Below are positions 1 to 8,087 of a DNA stretch of 64,000 nucleotides, piece after piece. A program made the position numbers and the translations under genes. The notes under the pieces are model-generated. The model ran no database searches. It was given only the letters and a program-made list of their open reading frames with translations, and was not told the origin of the DNA. This DNA is from Algivirga pacifica. Its GTDB lineage: Bacteria > Bacteroidota > Bacteroidia > Cytophagales > Flammeovirgaceae. How positions within the stretch are numbered: position 1 is the stretch's first letter; each line of letters starts with the position of its first letter. Where the stretch lies: positions 248,001 through 312,000 of the forward strand of contig NZ_BAABJX010000020.1 of NCBI RefSeq assembly GCF_039543525.1. Reading direction: 5' to 3'.

Positions 1-2352
1 TTTAGGGGCATAGTTCTGGTACAAGCCATCGCCTGTCCACGTACCCATGATTACTTCTCCAAAGTAATTGTATCTGTTCATGAATGACCATTTGCCTACC
101 ATGTAGTTCAGGCCAAAGTTTCCTTTCAATCTAGGCGCAGAACCTTCCAGGTACAAACGCTCTCTTTCTCCAAAGTAAATATCTTCTTTCCCTTCCAGCA
201 GTTCTGTGGTCTTGATATCGCCAACTACTTTTGTTTGGTTGTAGTTTCCACCCAATGTCAGGTTTAGGTTTCCAGCACCTAAGTCTAACTTATAAGTAGC
301 CACCAAGTCAATACCCTTTGTACGGGTGTCAATCGCGTTCGTAAAGAATGCGGCACCACTTACGTTCATATCTTCCAGGATCTGACCATAACCTGGCTCT
401 ACGTTTCCTTCATCATCACGGCTAAAGAAGTAACCTGTCATCACTACTCGGTCTTCAATATCCACCAGATAACCATCTACCGTAATGCTAAGGTTTTCAA
501 TCGGAGTTACTGTCAACCCTAATGAGTAGTTGTTTGACGTCTCTTGCTTCAGGGTTGGGATACCCAATGCTTTTGCTACCTCACTGTCATTAGAAGTCAA
601 TACGACATCTGTTGCTTCTCCTGCTACGAACTCCGTATAAGCCGTATTGAAGTATGCTTGTTGCAATGAAGGTGCTCTGAATCCTGTTGAGATCGAACCT
701 CTTACTGCCACAGCATCTGACAATTTGTAACGTGTAGAGAACTTACCGTTTACGGTGCTTCCAAAGTCATTGAAATATTCTCCCCTGATCGCTGCTCCGA
801 TCATCCACTTTTTAGTGATGTCCAACTCTACGTCAGCATAAGCTGCAAAGCTGTTTCTGGTTGCATTCACCTCGTTGTGTGGTGCAAATCCAGGGTAGCC
901 CTGTGCACCCCCTGCAAAGTTTGTATCATAGGTTTTCCAAGAACCTTCATCTCCTGCAAAGATGGTATACTGGTCCATTCTGTACTCCAAGCCAGCGGCT
1001 ACGTTCATGCCTTCCAACGCTTTGTCGTAGAACTTGCTGATGCCTGCATTTACGGTATTTTGACCGAAAGAAAATCCTCCTGCATAAAACGCCGTTGGTG
1101 ATGCGGCACCCAAAGAAGTGTTTAGGGTATTGGTCACATCAAAAGCCATACGGTTATAGCCAAAGGTGTTACTTAAATCCCAGTCCCAGCCTTTCCACTC
1201 ACCTTTCAAGCCTACTGCGGTAGAGAAGTCAAGGATATCTGACTCGATTCTAGGAACGAAACCGTTGGGATAGATTTCAGGGATGTTACGGTCATCATCT
1301 GCTGATCTTCCCCAAGCATCTGATCCACCGATACGATAGTTTACGCCACCAAAGGCATAGAATACTGTGTTGTTTATTACTGGAATTTCTGAGTTCACGA
1401 ACAATGCCGCATTCAAGCGTTCTGACTGTCCAATGATACGCATTTCTTCATAGTCTGGAGCACGGTTGGTTGCTCCCCTTTGACTTAATTCAGCCGTTAC
1501 GTTTACAAAACCTTCGTCTCCAATCTTTGCTCCGAAGTTGGTATTCACTGTAACATTTTCTCCGTCACCTTCCTGATGAATCCCTGAGGCTACATTCACC
1601 AATACCTGATCCGTCTGTTCTTTCAATACGATATTGATTACTCCGGCAATCGCATCAGAACCATACTGTGCGGAAGCTCCGTCTCTCAATACCTCAATAC
1701 GTTCAATGGCTGCTGTAGGAATAGAAGCCAAGTCCGTACCTACTTTTCCTCGCTCACGTGTACCGTACAAGCTCAACAAAGAAGAAGTGTGTCTTCTCTT
1801 ACCATTGATCAGTACCAATACCTGGTCTGGTCCCAATCCTCTAAGGGATGCACTCTCTACGTGATCTGAAGCATCTGTACCTGAGTTCTTGTTAGAGTTA
1901 AATGAAGGTACCGCAAACTGTAGTAACTGGTTTACATCTACCTGTCCTACGGAGTTGGTGACCTGATCCATTGGTACCACGTCTACCGGCACTGCGGTCT
2001 CTACAGAAGTACGATTGGCATTACGGCTACCGATCACGACAATATCCTCCATAAATACATCCTCTTCTTCCAAAACAATGTTCAGTTGCTGGGATGCATT
2101 TACCTGAATTTCTTGTGTAGTGTACCCTACATAACGAACCTGAATAGTCGCAGCTTCTTCCATGTTCAATGAAAATTGACCGTTGAAGTCTGTCGTGGTT
2201 CCTTTGGAAGTACCCTTAATCACAACACTAACACCAGGAAGCACTTCCTGGTCTTTAGTGGTGATCGTACCTGAAACTTGAATAGAATTTTGCGCCACTG
2301 CCTGTAGAGTGGCTAATAATGATATGGTTAGTAAGTATAAGTACTTTTTCAT
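1..2352 (-). CDS. TonB-dependent outer-membrane receptor, C-terminus outside the window
   Basis: Outer-membrane active transporter powered by TonB/ExbBD; the substrate cannot be told from sequence. 784 residues are visible and the reading frame stays open to the window edge, so the end of the beta-barrel is missing. Order: signal peptide (MKKYLYLLTISLLA, ending near VAQ), carboxypeptidase-regulatory-like domain at about residues 24-100 (GTITTKDQEVLPGVSVVIKG), plug domain at about 105-230 (SLRGLGPDQVLVLINGKRR, then RDGASAQYGSDAIAGVINIV), then barrel strands. The start is the ATG directly before the signal peptide. The plug and N-terminal extension are typical of Bacteroidota SusC-like or siderophore/vitamin receptors. 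No SusD-like partner is visible on this side. The family call is firm; the ligand is unknown. Confidence 0.93.
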   Translation of the reverse strand, partial: MKKYLYLLTISLLATLQAVAQNSIQVSGTITTKDQEVLPGVSVVIKGTSKGTTTDFNGQFSLNMEEAATIQVRYVGYTTQEIQVNASQQLNIVLEEEDVFMEDIVVIGSRNANRTSVETAVPVDVVPMDQVTNSVGQVDVNQLLQFAVPSFNSNKNSGTDASDHVESASLRGLGPDQVLVLINGKRRHTSSLLSLYGTRERGKVGTDLASIPTAAIERIEVLRDGASAQYGSDAIAGVINIVLKEQTDQVLVNVASGIHQEGDGENVTVNTNFGAKIGDEGFVNVTAELSQRGATNRAPDYEEMRIIGQSERLNAALFVNSEIPVINNTVFYAFGGVNYRIGGSDAWGRSADDDRNIPEIYPNGFVPRIESDILDFSTAVGLKGEWKGWDWDLSNTFGYNRMAFDVTNTLNTSLGAASPTAFYAGGFSFGQNTVNAGISKFYDKALEGMNVAAGLEYRMDQYTIFAGDEGSWKTYDTNFAGGAQGYPGFAPHNEVNATRNSFAAYADVELDITKKWMIGAAIRGEYFNDFGSTVNGKFSTRYKLSDAVAVRGSISTGFRAPSLQQAYFNTAYTEFVAGEATDVVLTSNDSEVAKALGIPTLKQETSNNYSLGLTVTPIENLSITVDGYLVDIEDRVVMTGYFFSRDDEGNVEPGYGQILEDMNVSGAAFFTNAIDTRTKGIDLVATYKLDLGAGNLNLTLGGNYNQTKVVGDIKTTELLEGKEDIYFGERERLYLEGSAPRLKGNFGLNYMVGKWSFMNRYNYFGEVIMGTWTGDGLYQNYAPK

Positions 2353-2548
2353 CTGGTTGATTGTTGCAAGTCTGCTGTTAGTATATCTGAGCACTCGACA
2401 GGAGTGCTTTTCTTCGTTTTTTTTCAATAGCGGGTGCAAACTTACCAATGCACTATGTTAAGGGCTATTTTATAGATAAATAATATAAAAATGCATCAAT
2501 CTGTTATATATAAAACAGATGAGGTAATGGTGTCTATAATAGACACCA
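2353..2548. other. Spacer between creD and the TonB receptor
   Basis: A-T rich. It contains a weak hairpin at 2499-2520 (ATCTGTT...AACAGAT) and, for the receptor on the minus strand, a TAAGTTTG that fits the Bacteroidota -7 element TAnnTTTG (plus-strand 2438-2445). I could not find a matching -33 TTTG at the right distance, so the promoter is only suggested. Confidence 0.35.
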
Positions 2549-2552
2549 TTAC
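2524..2552. terminator. Hairpin at the 3' end of creD
   Basis: Perfect 13-bp stem (GTAATGGTGTCTA / TAGACACCATTAC) with a TAA loop. It overlaps the creD stop codon. On the minus strand it is not followed by a run of T, so it may stabilise the 3' end or act as a weak terminator instead of a classical intrinsic one. Confidence 0.45.
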
Positions 2553-3910
2553 TTTTTACTTTCAAGATTATGCCAATCAATCTTTCTGGACAGGTACATC
2601 GTTCCTCCCAAAATGGTGAACAATCCAATACTACCGATCAGCAAGGCATAATCTTCTTGCTGTATAATAATATAGATAAAACCATATAGGGCCGTCATAA
2701 TTCCACCTAACATCAACGTAATCCTTGTTCCTTTGAATATCGTATGGGCATATAATGTAATCATGACAATAATCGCTGTACTGGCTGCCGTATAACTCAG
2801 GTAAAATGGAATATGCTCCGATAGGGCAATCAGTAACACATAAAAAGTACAAAGCGCCAACCCTACCATAATATATTGAATAGGATGAATACGCACCTTG
2901 TTTAGGGTCTGACTAAAGAAGAATACCAAAAACGTCAAGGCAATAAACATCACTGCATACTTAGCCGTACGCATACTTTTCTGATACTCATCATTTGGTC
3001 GAATCAGATTGACACCGAAAGTGGACTCATCAATTCCTTCTACCCTGCCTGTAAACTGTTGAGGATAGGGTCTATTCAAATGAAGGACCTTCCAGTCAGC
3101 TGTAAATCCATCTTCCGTAATCTCTCGATGATCCGGTAAAAATGCTCCCGTATAGCTTGGGTCTTTCCATGAGGAAGCGATATGTACATTGGAAACTTTT
3201 CCCAATGGGGTAAATAGCAATCGACTACTTCCGTTAAAGTTTAAGCTGATATCAAAGGTATATTGCTCTCCCTCCTTGCTCAATAATACAGGGGTATTGA
3301 TCCCTCTCTCCAATACGCGTTCTGCTGTTGTACCAGGGTTCATCGCATAGGAGTTCTTGTTCCATTTTAACGTAACCTCCTCTTGTAATCCTCTCAAATC
3401 TGAAACACCGAGATTAATACTGGCGTCTTCCCATAGAACATCTTTCTCATCAATTTTCAATAGACGAAAGTCGGGTTGAAGAAACTTTCCCTTCACCGAT
3501 AACACCGCATTGTAAACGATCACCTGAAAGATCCCACGATAACGCATCTCTGGAGATACTACCCCGTCAATAGCCAAATCATCGGGTAAGAAGTAAGCAT
3601 ATTTCTTTTCCTCCAATCGTTCATACTCTTCCCTTTCCTTATTGTAAACGGTTTTGTATACTTTATAAGGCACAGTAAGCACTAAGCCACTAATGGTCTG
3701 GGCATATCCCCATTTGCCACTGATTTCAGAGGAAGCTTCTTTCTGTCGTTGTTGCCGTTCCCATATTAGGTTTTCGACCATGGAAACAGGTATTAATAAA
3801 AGCAGAATGATAATTCCTACAGTAAAAATACGGACCATTATGGACGTTTCTGTCCAGTGATTAAAGCGGTCCAGTAGTGAGAGGTTTTTGTTTGATTCTT
3901 GTTCGTTCAT
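2549..3910 (-). CDS. creD: CreD-family inner-membrane protein
   Basis: 453 residues, the normal CreD length. One N-terminal membrane segment (about 25-45, VGIIILLLLIPVSMVENLI) is followed by the conserved ERQQRQKEASSEISGKWG stretch and QTISG.VLTVPY, a large extracytoplasmic beta-rich domain (about 65-320), and a C-terminal block of about six membrane helices (about 325-445). In enterobacteria CreD is controlled by CreBC and linked to envelope integrity and beta-lactam response; its biochemical role is unknown. Here it lies 212 bp downstream of a winged-helix regulator and a small membrane protein on the same strand, an arrangement I recall from other Bacteroidota, which suggests control by that regulator instead of CreBC. 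Confidence 0.92.
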   Translation of the reverse strand: MNEQESNKNLSLLDRFNHWTETSIMVRIFTVGIIILLLLIPVSMVENLIWERQQRQKEASSEISGKWGYAQTISGLVLTVPYKVYKTVYNKEREEYERLEEKKYAYFLPDDLAIDGVVSPEMRYRGIFQVIVYNAVLSVKGKFLQPDFRLLKIDEKDVLWEDASINLGVSDLRGLQEEVTLKWNKNSYAMNPGTTAERVLERGINTPVLLSKEGEQYTFDISLNFNGSSRLLFTPLGKVSNVHIASSWKDPSYTGAFLPDHREITEDGFTADWKVLHLNRPYPQQFTGRVEGIDESTFGVNLIRPNDEYQKSMRTAKYAVMFIALTFLVFFFSQTLNKVRIHPIQYIMVGLALCTFYVLLIALSEHIPFYLSYTAASTAIIVMITLYAHTIFKGTRITLMLGGIMTALYGFIYIIIQQEDYALLIGSIGLFTILGGTMYLSRKIDWHNLESKK

Positions 3911-4048
3911 GTTTTTTGAGGGGTTATTAATTGAATGTTTTTGTTCATCTGATGTTGGAGTAGTTATAAGTATTAAGGCACCACAAGGGTTAATGCCGTC
4001 AACTTAAAGAAATAGTGGATGTAGACAGCGTAGTGCAAACCCGCTTCA

Positions 4049-4072
4049 GGTCGTAGGGAGGACCCTACGACC
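4049..4072. repeat. NGGA-loop hairpin (single copy)
   Basis: Perfect 10-bp stem GGTCGTAGGG / CCCTACGACC with loop AGGA, followed by CAGT. It is related to the double hairpins at 55359-55410 and 58861-58918, where the loop is also NGGA but the stem sequence differs with pairing retained. It lies in the spacer between the winged-helix gene and creD. Confidence 0.75.
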
Positions 4073-4122
4073 AGTGTCTACCTTTTTACTTTCAGCTTAA
4101 ATTGACAGCATTGGGGTCACCC

Positions 4123-4422
4123 CTACCGATTGCCTTTGATCAACTGCTCCAGGGCTTCCAAATGCTTGGCAAATTCTTCTTTACCAAGTTCCGTGGCCCT
4201 ATACGTTGTATTCGGCTTCCGGCCTATGAATTTTTTCTCTACTTCTATGAAGCCTTCCTTTTCCAATGCCTTGGCATGGCTGGCCAGATTCCCATCTGTC
4301 AACTGTAACAACCGTTTCAGTTCCTTGAAATCTACCTCCTCATTCGCCATTAGTACCGACATCATGCCCAGTCGAATTCGGCTCTCAAATGCCTTATTGA
4401 TATTTTCTATTGATACTTTCAC
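4123..4422 (-). CDS. Winged-helix DNA-binding regulator (HTH_34/MarR-like, small)
   Basis: 99 residues forming a single winged helix-turn-helix: RLGMMSVLMANEEVDFKELKRLLQ, the recognition helix LTDGNLASHAKALEKEGFIEV, and the wing KKFIGRKPNTTYRATELGKEEF. Proteins of this type are cytoplasmic transcription regulators that often control an adjacent membrane-protein operon. The start codon is GTG: it overlaps the upstream gene's TGA as GTGA, a 4-nt overlap that implies translational coupling. No sensor domain is present, so the signal is unknown. Likely targets are its own operon and creD. Confidence 0.85.
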   Translation of the reverse strand: MKVSIENINKAFESRIRLGMMSVLMANEEVDFKELKRLLQLTDGNLASHAKALEKEGFIEVEKKFIGRKPNTTYRATELGKEEFAKHLEALEQLIKGNR

Positions 4423-5045
4423 TGTGCTCTCTCATATTTCAAATACATGACTGTTCCGTAAATAATATGCATTACTCCGAAGCCTAGCGACCAGAAAAGT
4501 AATCCATGTCCTGCAAAAAAGGTCGCCATTAGTCCCAAAGCAATTTGTATCATTCCTAGAGAATGAACATCCTTCACCGTATGTTTACTGGCATTCACCA
4601 AAGCCAATCCATAAAATATCAGGGTAGCTGGTGCAACCAGAATTCCATCTCCTCGATACAGTAAGATCAAGCAAAATAACCCTCCTGTCAACAATGGTAC
4701 ACTCAAGCTCTGTAGCATACGTTGACTGCTAGCAGACCAAAACTGAATGCCTTTCTTGTTAGCATTACGGTACGATAATCCTAGCATCGTCGTCAAAGCC
4801 AATACCAAGGTCGTTATCCCCGTCAATAATAAAGGTGTCTTCTTGGGCCCCTCCATAGAGACATACCGCATCCAGCTTCCGGACTGCTCCGTATAGTACA
4901 TCAAATAAACATATAAGGCTGCCACCAAAGCATAACTACCGGACAAGATTCCAGAAAGGCCACTTAAAGAAAGAAAGCGAGTCGACTGTTCCATCAGGCT
5001 TCTGATCTCTGCAATCTCCTCCAAAGCTTCAGATTTTGTTTTCAT
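4419..5045 (-). CDS. Small multi-pass membrane protein of the creD unit
   Basis: 208 residues with about six hydrophobic helices after a charged N-terminal helix (EALEEIAEIRSLMEQSTRF). I do not recognise a named family with certainty; the layout resembles uncharacterised Bacteroidota membrane proteins found immediately before PadR/HTH_34-type regulators. It is the first gene of the unit and overlaps the regulator by 4 nt. No enzymatic motif was seen. A role as membrane partner or signal receiver for the regulator is only inferred from the overlap. Confidence 0.8.
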   Translation of the reverse strand: MKTKSEALEEIAEIRSLMEQSTRFLSLSGLSGILSGSYALVAALYVYLMYYTEQSGSWMRYVSMEGPKKTPLLLTGITTLVLALTTMLGLSYRNANKKGIQFWSASSQRMLQSLSVPLLTGGLFCLILLYRGDGILVAPATLIFYGLALVNASKHTVKDVHSLGMIQIALGLMATFFAGHGLLFWSLGFGVMHIIYGTVMYLKYERAQ

Positions 5046-5225
5046 GATTATTGTTTGTGGATTATTAGAACATCATTCTTTACTCCATAAATCTATTAAT
5101 TAAAAAGCACTTTGCAATTCAAAGTGTATTATTTAACAGAAATTATAAACCATAGTACATCGCTGAAGTCTGAAAACTTTTTTCCTTGACAAGCAGTTAC
5201 GCCCGAAAACAAAATTCTTTATACT

Positions 5226-5714
5226 ATGAAACGACACCCTATAAAAGCAGGACAGGAATCCGTTTGGGATTACCCTCGTCCTCCTATCGCTGAAGCTACG
5301 ATGAAACACATCAAAGTATTTTTCGGAGGAAAGGAAATCGCTAGTAGCAACAGTACATACAGAGTCTTGGAAACTAGTCACCCACCGGTATACTATATTC
5401 CTCAAGAAGACTTTATCGAAGGAGTTCTGATTCCTTCCAACAAGAGTTCTTTTTGCGAGTTCAAAGGAGAGGCACGGTACTACCATATTCAGGTGGGAAA
5501 CGTAAGAGTAGAAAATGCAGCCTGGTACTACCCTACTCCCCATGAGCGTTTTGGCTGTATTCGCAACTATATTGCGATATACCCTTCCTTAATGGACAAA
5601 TGCACGGTGAATGATGAAGTGGTTCAAGCACAAGAAGGTGACTTTTACGGAGGATGGATTACCAAGAATATTGTAGGGCCTTTTAAGGGGGGAGCAGGCA
5701 CTTGGGGATGGTAG
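5226..5714 (+). CDS. DUF427-domain protein
   Basis: 162-residue cytoplasmic protein. The DUF427 fold spans about 20-155, with the characteristic IKVFFGGKEIASSNSTYRVLET start (the first part pairs with PPVYYIPQED), then CEFKGEARYYHIQ, ENAAWYYPTPHE and IRNYIAIYP. No biochemical function is established for this family. It stands alone, divergent from the creD unit, and is followed by a short AATGAAG repeat (5726-5760) in the spacer before the HipA-like kinase. The start ATG is preceded by an AT-rich leader without a Shine-Dalgarno sequence, as is usual in this phylum. Confidence 0.88.
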   Translation: MKRHPIKAGQESVWDYPRPPIAEATMKHIKVFFGGKEIASSNSTYRVLETSHPPVYYIPQEDFIEGVLIPSNKSSFCEFKGEARYYHIQVGNVRVENAAWYYPTPHERFGCIRNYIAIYPSLMDKCTVNDEVVQAQEGDFYGGWITKNIVGPFKGGAGTWGW

Positions 5715-5778
5715 GTGGTTATTTTTAATGAAGAATGAAGAATTATTAATGAAGAATAAGATTTATCACTACCCACCG

Positions 5779-5786
5779 TATATTTG
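5779..5786 (+). promoter_or_regulatory. Possible -7 element upstream of the HipA-like kinase
   Basis: TATATTTG matches the Bacteroidota consensus TAnnTTTG and would give a leader of roughly 40 nt for the gene starting at 5834. No clear -33 TTTG lies 19-21 nt upstream, so confidence is modest. Confidence 0.35.
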
Positions 5787-5833
5787 TTGCCGCTGTCTTT
5801 TTGTAGACACACCTTCACATTAATTGATACAAT

Positions 5834-6625
5834 ATGAGTAAACCAGAAATTCGAACGGTGAATGTCGTTCGATATATACAACCACTGAGAGAAGGTGGTT
5901 CATTACCTGGTCTTGTAGAGGCAGACGATGACTTTAAGTATGTCATCAAGTTTCGTGGTGCTGGACAAGGCAAAAAAGCATTAGTTGCCGAACTGATAGG
6001 CGGAGAACTGGCCAGGGCTATAGGGCTGCAAGTCCCTGAACTGGTCTTTATGCAACTGGATGGTACCTTAAGCCGACTAGAGGCTGATGAAGAGATACAA
6101 GACCTATTGAAATTTAGTGATGGCTTGAACTTGGGGTTGCATTATCTTTCCGGAGCAATCACCTATGACCCTTTAGTTTCTATTGCTGATGAGTTGTCTG
6201 CTTCTAAGGTGGTTCTATTGGATAGTATGATCAGTAATGTGGACCGTACCCATCGCAATACCAATATGCTGAACTGGAAAAAAGAACTTTGGTTGATTGA
6301 CCATGGCGCAAGTCTTTACTTCCACCATGCCTGGAAAAGCTGGGAGGATCATGCCAAACGTACTTTCCCAAAAGTAAAGGAACATGTGATGCTGGATAGA
6401 GCCAGTAAACTGGAAGAAGCAGCCTCAGCGATCAAAACAATAATCACTCCAGAGGTCATCGAACAGATTGTATCCGTTGTACCAGATGACTTCCTGATAC
6501 AGGAAGGTGACGACACTACTCCGGAGGAAAAAAGGAAAGTGTATGCGACGGTACTGCAAACCAAATTATCTAATCTTGATTTACTAACTAAAGAAGCGAT
6601 TGATGCAAGGAAAGGAATTATATGA
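5834..6625 (+). CDS. HipA-like kinase (HipA_2 type)
   Basis: 263 residues with a trimmed HipA/PI3K-like kinase fold. Visible motifs: the ATP-contacting YVIKFRG near residues 36-42, a catalytic loop NVDRTHRNTN with D137, and the metal-binding LIDHG with D156. It is much shorter than HipA (about 440) and lacks the N-terminal HipA subdomain. The substrate is unknown; classical HipA phosphorylates glutamyl-tRNA synthetase, but that must not be assumed here. The next gene begins inside its last codons and encodes DUF3037, a pairing I recall from other bacteria, so the two proteins probably act together. There is no HipB-like DNA-binding antitoxin next to it. Confidence 0.85.
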   Translation: MSKPEIRTVNVVRYIQPLREGGSLPGLVEADDDFKYVIKFRGAGQGKKALVAELIGGELARAIGLQVPELVFMQLDGTLSRLEADEEIQDLLKFSDGLNLGLHYLSGAITYDPLVSIADELSASKVVLLDSMISNVDRTHRNTNMLNWKKELWLIDHGASLYFHHAWKSWEDHAKRTFPKVKEHVMLDRASKLEEAASAIKTIITPEVIEQIVSVVPDDFLIQEGDDTTPEEKRKVYATVLQTKLSNLDLLTKEAIDARKGII

Positions 6626-6989
6626 GTATGCCGTCATTCGCTTTGTCCCTAGTGTAGAGCGAGAGGAGTTTGTCAATATCGGAGTCATTCTCTATTGTAA
6701 ATTTAAACGGTATATCGGTATCAGATACCATATCGATGAGCAACGGCTCAATGCTTTCTCAAAGCATACAGACTGTCAGTTACTGAAAGATTACCTGGAA
6801 GGATGGGAAAAAGTCTGTCACGGTCGAAAAGATGGAGGCGTTATCGCACAGTTGGATATGCCTAACCGTTTCCGATGGTTAGCGGCTACCAGAAGTACCA
6901 TTATACAATCTTCCCCTACCCACACAGGTTTTTGTGAAGATCCTGAAGCTGAAGTAGATAAGCTTCTTGAAGAATACGTTCTATCTTGA
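6603..6989 (+). CDS. DUF3037 protein, partner of the HipA-like kinase
   Basis: 128 residues with the DUF3037 signature YAVIRFVPSVEREEFVNIGVIL, then RYHIDEQRLNAF and a C-terminal acidic helix (CEDPEAEVDKLLEEYVL). The function is unknown. I use the ATG at 6603; a TTG lies one codon earlier. The gene overlaps the kinase gene by 23 nt in another frame, so the two should be translated together. DUF3037 has no known DNA-binding or RNase motif, so a standard antitoxin role cannot be claimed. Possible roles are kinase substrate, inhibitor or adaptor. Confidence 0.85.
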   Translation: MQGKELYEYAVIRFVPSVEREEFVNIGVILYCKFKRYIGIRYHIDEQRLNAFSKHTDCQLLKDYLEGWEKVCHGRKDGGVIAQLDMPNRFRWLAATRSTIIQSSPTHTGFCEDPEAEVDKLLEEYVLS

Positions 6990-7392
6990 TGCTATTTTTT
7001 TGTTTATCGCTTATCGTTCGTAAGTGCTCAACAATAAGATATTGACGTAGTGGATTGATTGCTGAGTAAACTTATCACTGAGTGCCACTTTCAAATGGTT
7101 TAAGGATAAAGGAGGAAGGAAGAAGGATTAATAATTACTCTTTAGAAGCTTCTATTCCTTTATCCTTTATCCTTTATCCCTTATCCTTTATCCTTTATCC
7201 TTTATCCTTTATCCCTTATCCTTTATCCTTTATCCTTTATCCTTTATCCTTTATCCTTTATCCTTTATCCTTCAACAATCTAGAATATTTCAAAACATTA
7301 TATAAGAAACTAAGTTATAGGTATAGGAGATAAAAAAATGAGACCTTTTTACGACTAATATTTTTTACTGAAACAGACTCTCCAGCCAGTCT
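6990..7392. other. Spacer carrying the TTTATCC heptamer array
   Basis: 403 bp without a gene. It starts with CGCTTATCG-type heptamers (7008-7018), then a purine-rich AAGGATAAAGG stretch (about 7101-7128) that is the reverse complement of the array at 7154-7270, so the two can pair. An open reading frame through the array (repeating PLSFILY) is a by-product of the repeat. Confidence 0.8.
7154..7270. repeat. Heptamer tandem array, unit TTTATCC (about 16 copies)
   Basis: Near-perfect 7-bp tandem repeat with occasional TTATCCC variants. It is the longest of the window's heptamer arrays and lies between two co-directional genes. The unit is A-T rich with a CC pair. Confidence 0.95.
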
Positions 7393-8052
7393 ATGCTAAA
7401 GAAAACCTCCGTGCTACTGCTCCTAATGGTTCATATCCTTTTGGTCATGTACCTATTTTGGAAACAGGAGTACCAATTTACACAACCTACACCCATTCCT
7501 GAAGGATTTCAAGAAGCAGAAGTAGGCAAGTCACTAGACTTCCAAAATACCCCTTTGGATGGGCATCCCACACCCATGTTCATTCATTACTTCAATGATG
7601 AATGTCCATGCTCCCAGTTTAATTTAAAAAGCTTTCGACAATTATATCAGCAATACAAGGATTCTCTTCATTTTGTAGTGGTCGTTGAGCATGGTAAGTC
7701 CATAGAATCCATAGCAGCTGATTTTCCCAAGGGAATTGAACTGATCTCTGACACTCCTGATGCCCATATCGCGGTAGCTTGTGGCGTATATGCAACACCT
7801 CAGGCCATCATCGTGGATGAACAGCAACACCTATACTATAAGGGAAACTTTAACAAGGCCAGGTATTGCACCCAAAAAGGGAGCAACTATGCCCTATTGG
7901 CAACAGAGCAATACTTAGCAGGTTCTCCCCCTCCTTTCTTTGGTTGGAGTGCCGTTCAAGCCTATGGATGCTCACTATCCATTTACGATAGTACACAGTA
8001 CCGCAATCCTCTTGCTGATTTATATAGTATTCTATCAGATAACAACCACTAA
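7393..8052 (+). CDS. Membrane-anchored thioredoxin-like protein (possible DUF6436)
   Basis: 219 residues. An N-terminal membrane anchor (about 5-24, SVLLLLMVHILLVMYLF) is followed by an extracytoplasmic thioredoxin-like domain: MFIHYFNDECPCSQFNLKSF with a CPC-S motif in place of CxxC, then VVVVEHG, the cis-proline-like YATPQAIIVDEQ and YYKGNFNKARYCT. The pattern ECPCSxFN plus a later Cys resembles DUF6436 proteins, but I am not certain of that name. The reaction is unknown; one Cys pair plus a distant Cys is compatible with thiol redox chemistry outside the cytoplasmic membrane. The next gene (SpoIIE phosphatase) begins 35 bp downstream, so the two are likely one transcript. Confidence 0.75.
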   Translation: MLKKTSVLLLLMVHILLVMYLFWKQEYQFTQPTPIPEGFQEAEVGKSLDFQNTPLDGHPTPMFIHYFNDECPCSQFNLKSFRQLYQQYKDSLHFVVVVEHGKSIESIAADFPKGIELISDTPDAHIAVACGVYATPQAIIVDEQQHLYYKGNFNKARYCTQKGSNYALLATEQYLAGSPPPFFGWSAVQAYGCSLSIYDSTQYRNPLADLYSILSDNNH

Positions 8053-8087
8053 TGATATAAAACCTACTACGATACGCATTACAGATT

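Noticed and set aside
4130..4450. 106-codon plus-strand frame over the winged-helix gene
   Set aside because: Antisense shadow of the regulator, which has a clear HTH pattern and a GTGA overlap with its neighbour.
7082..7333. Open reading frame with repeating PLSFILY through the TTTATCC array
   Set aside because: It is a translation of the tandem repeat; 7-bp units stay open in this frame by chance, and no real gene features are present.
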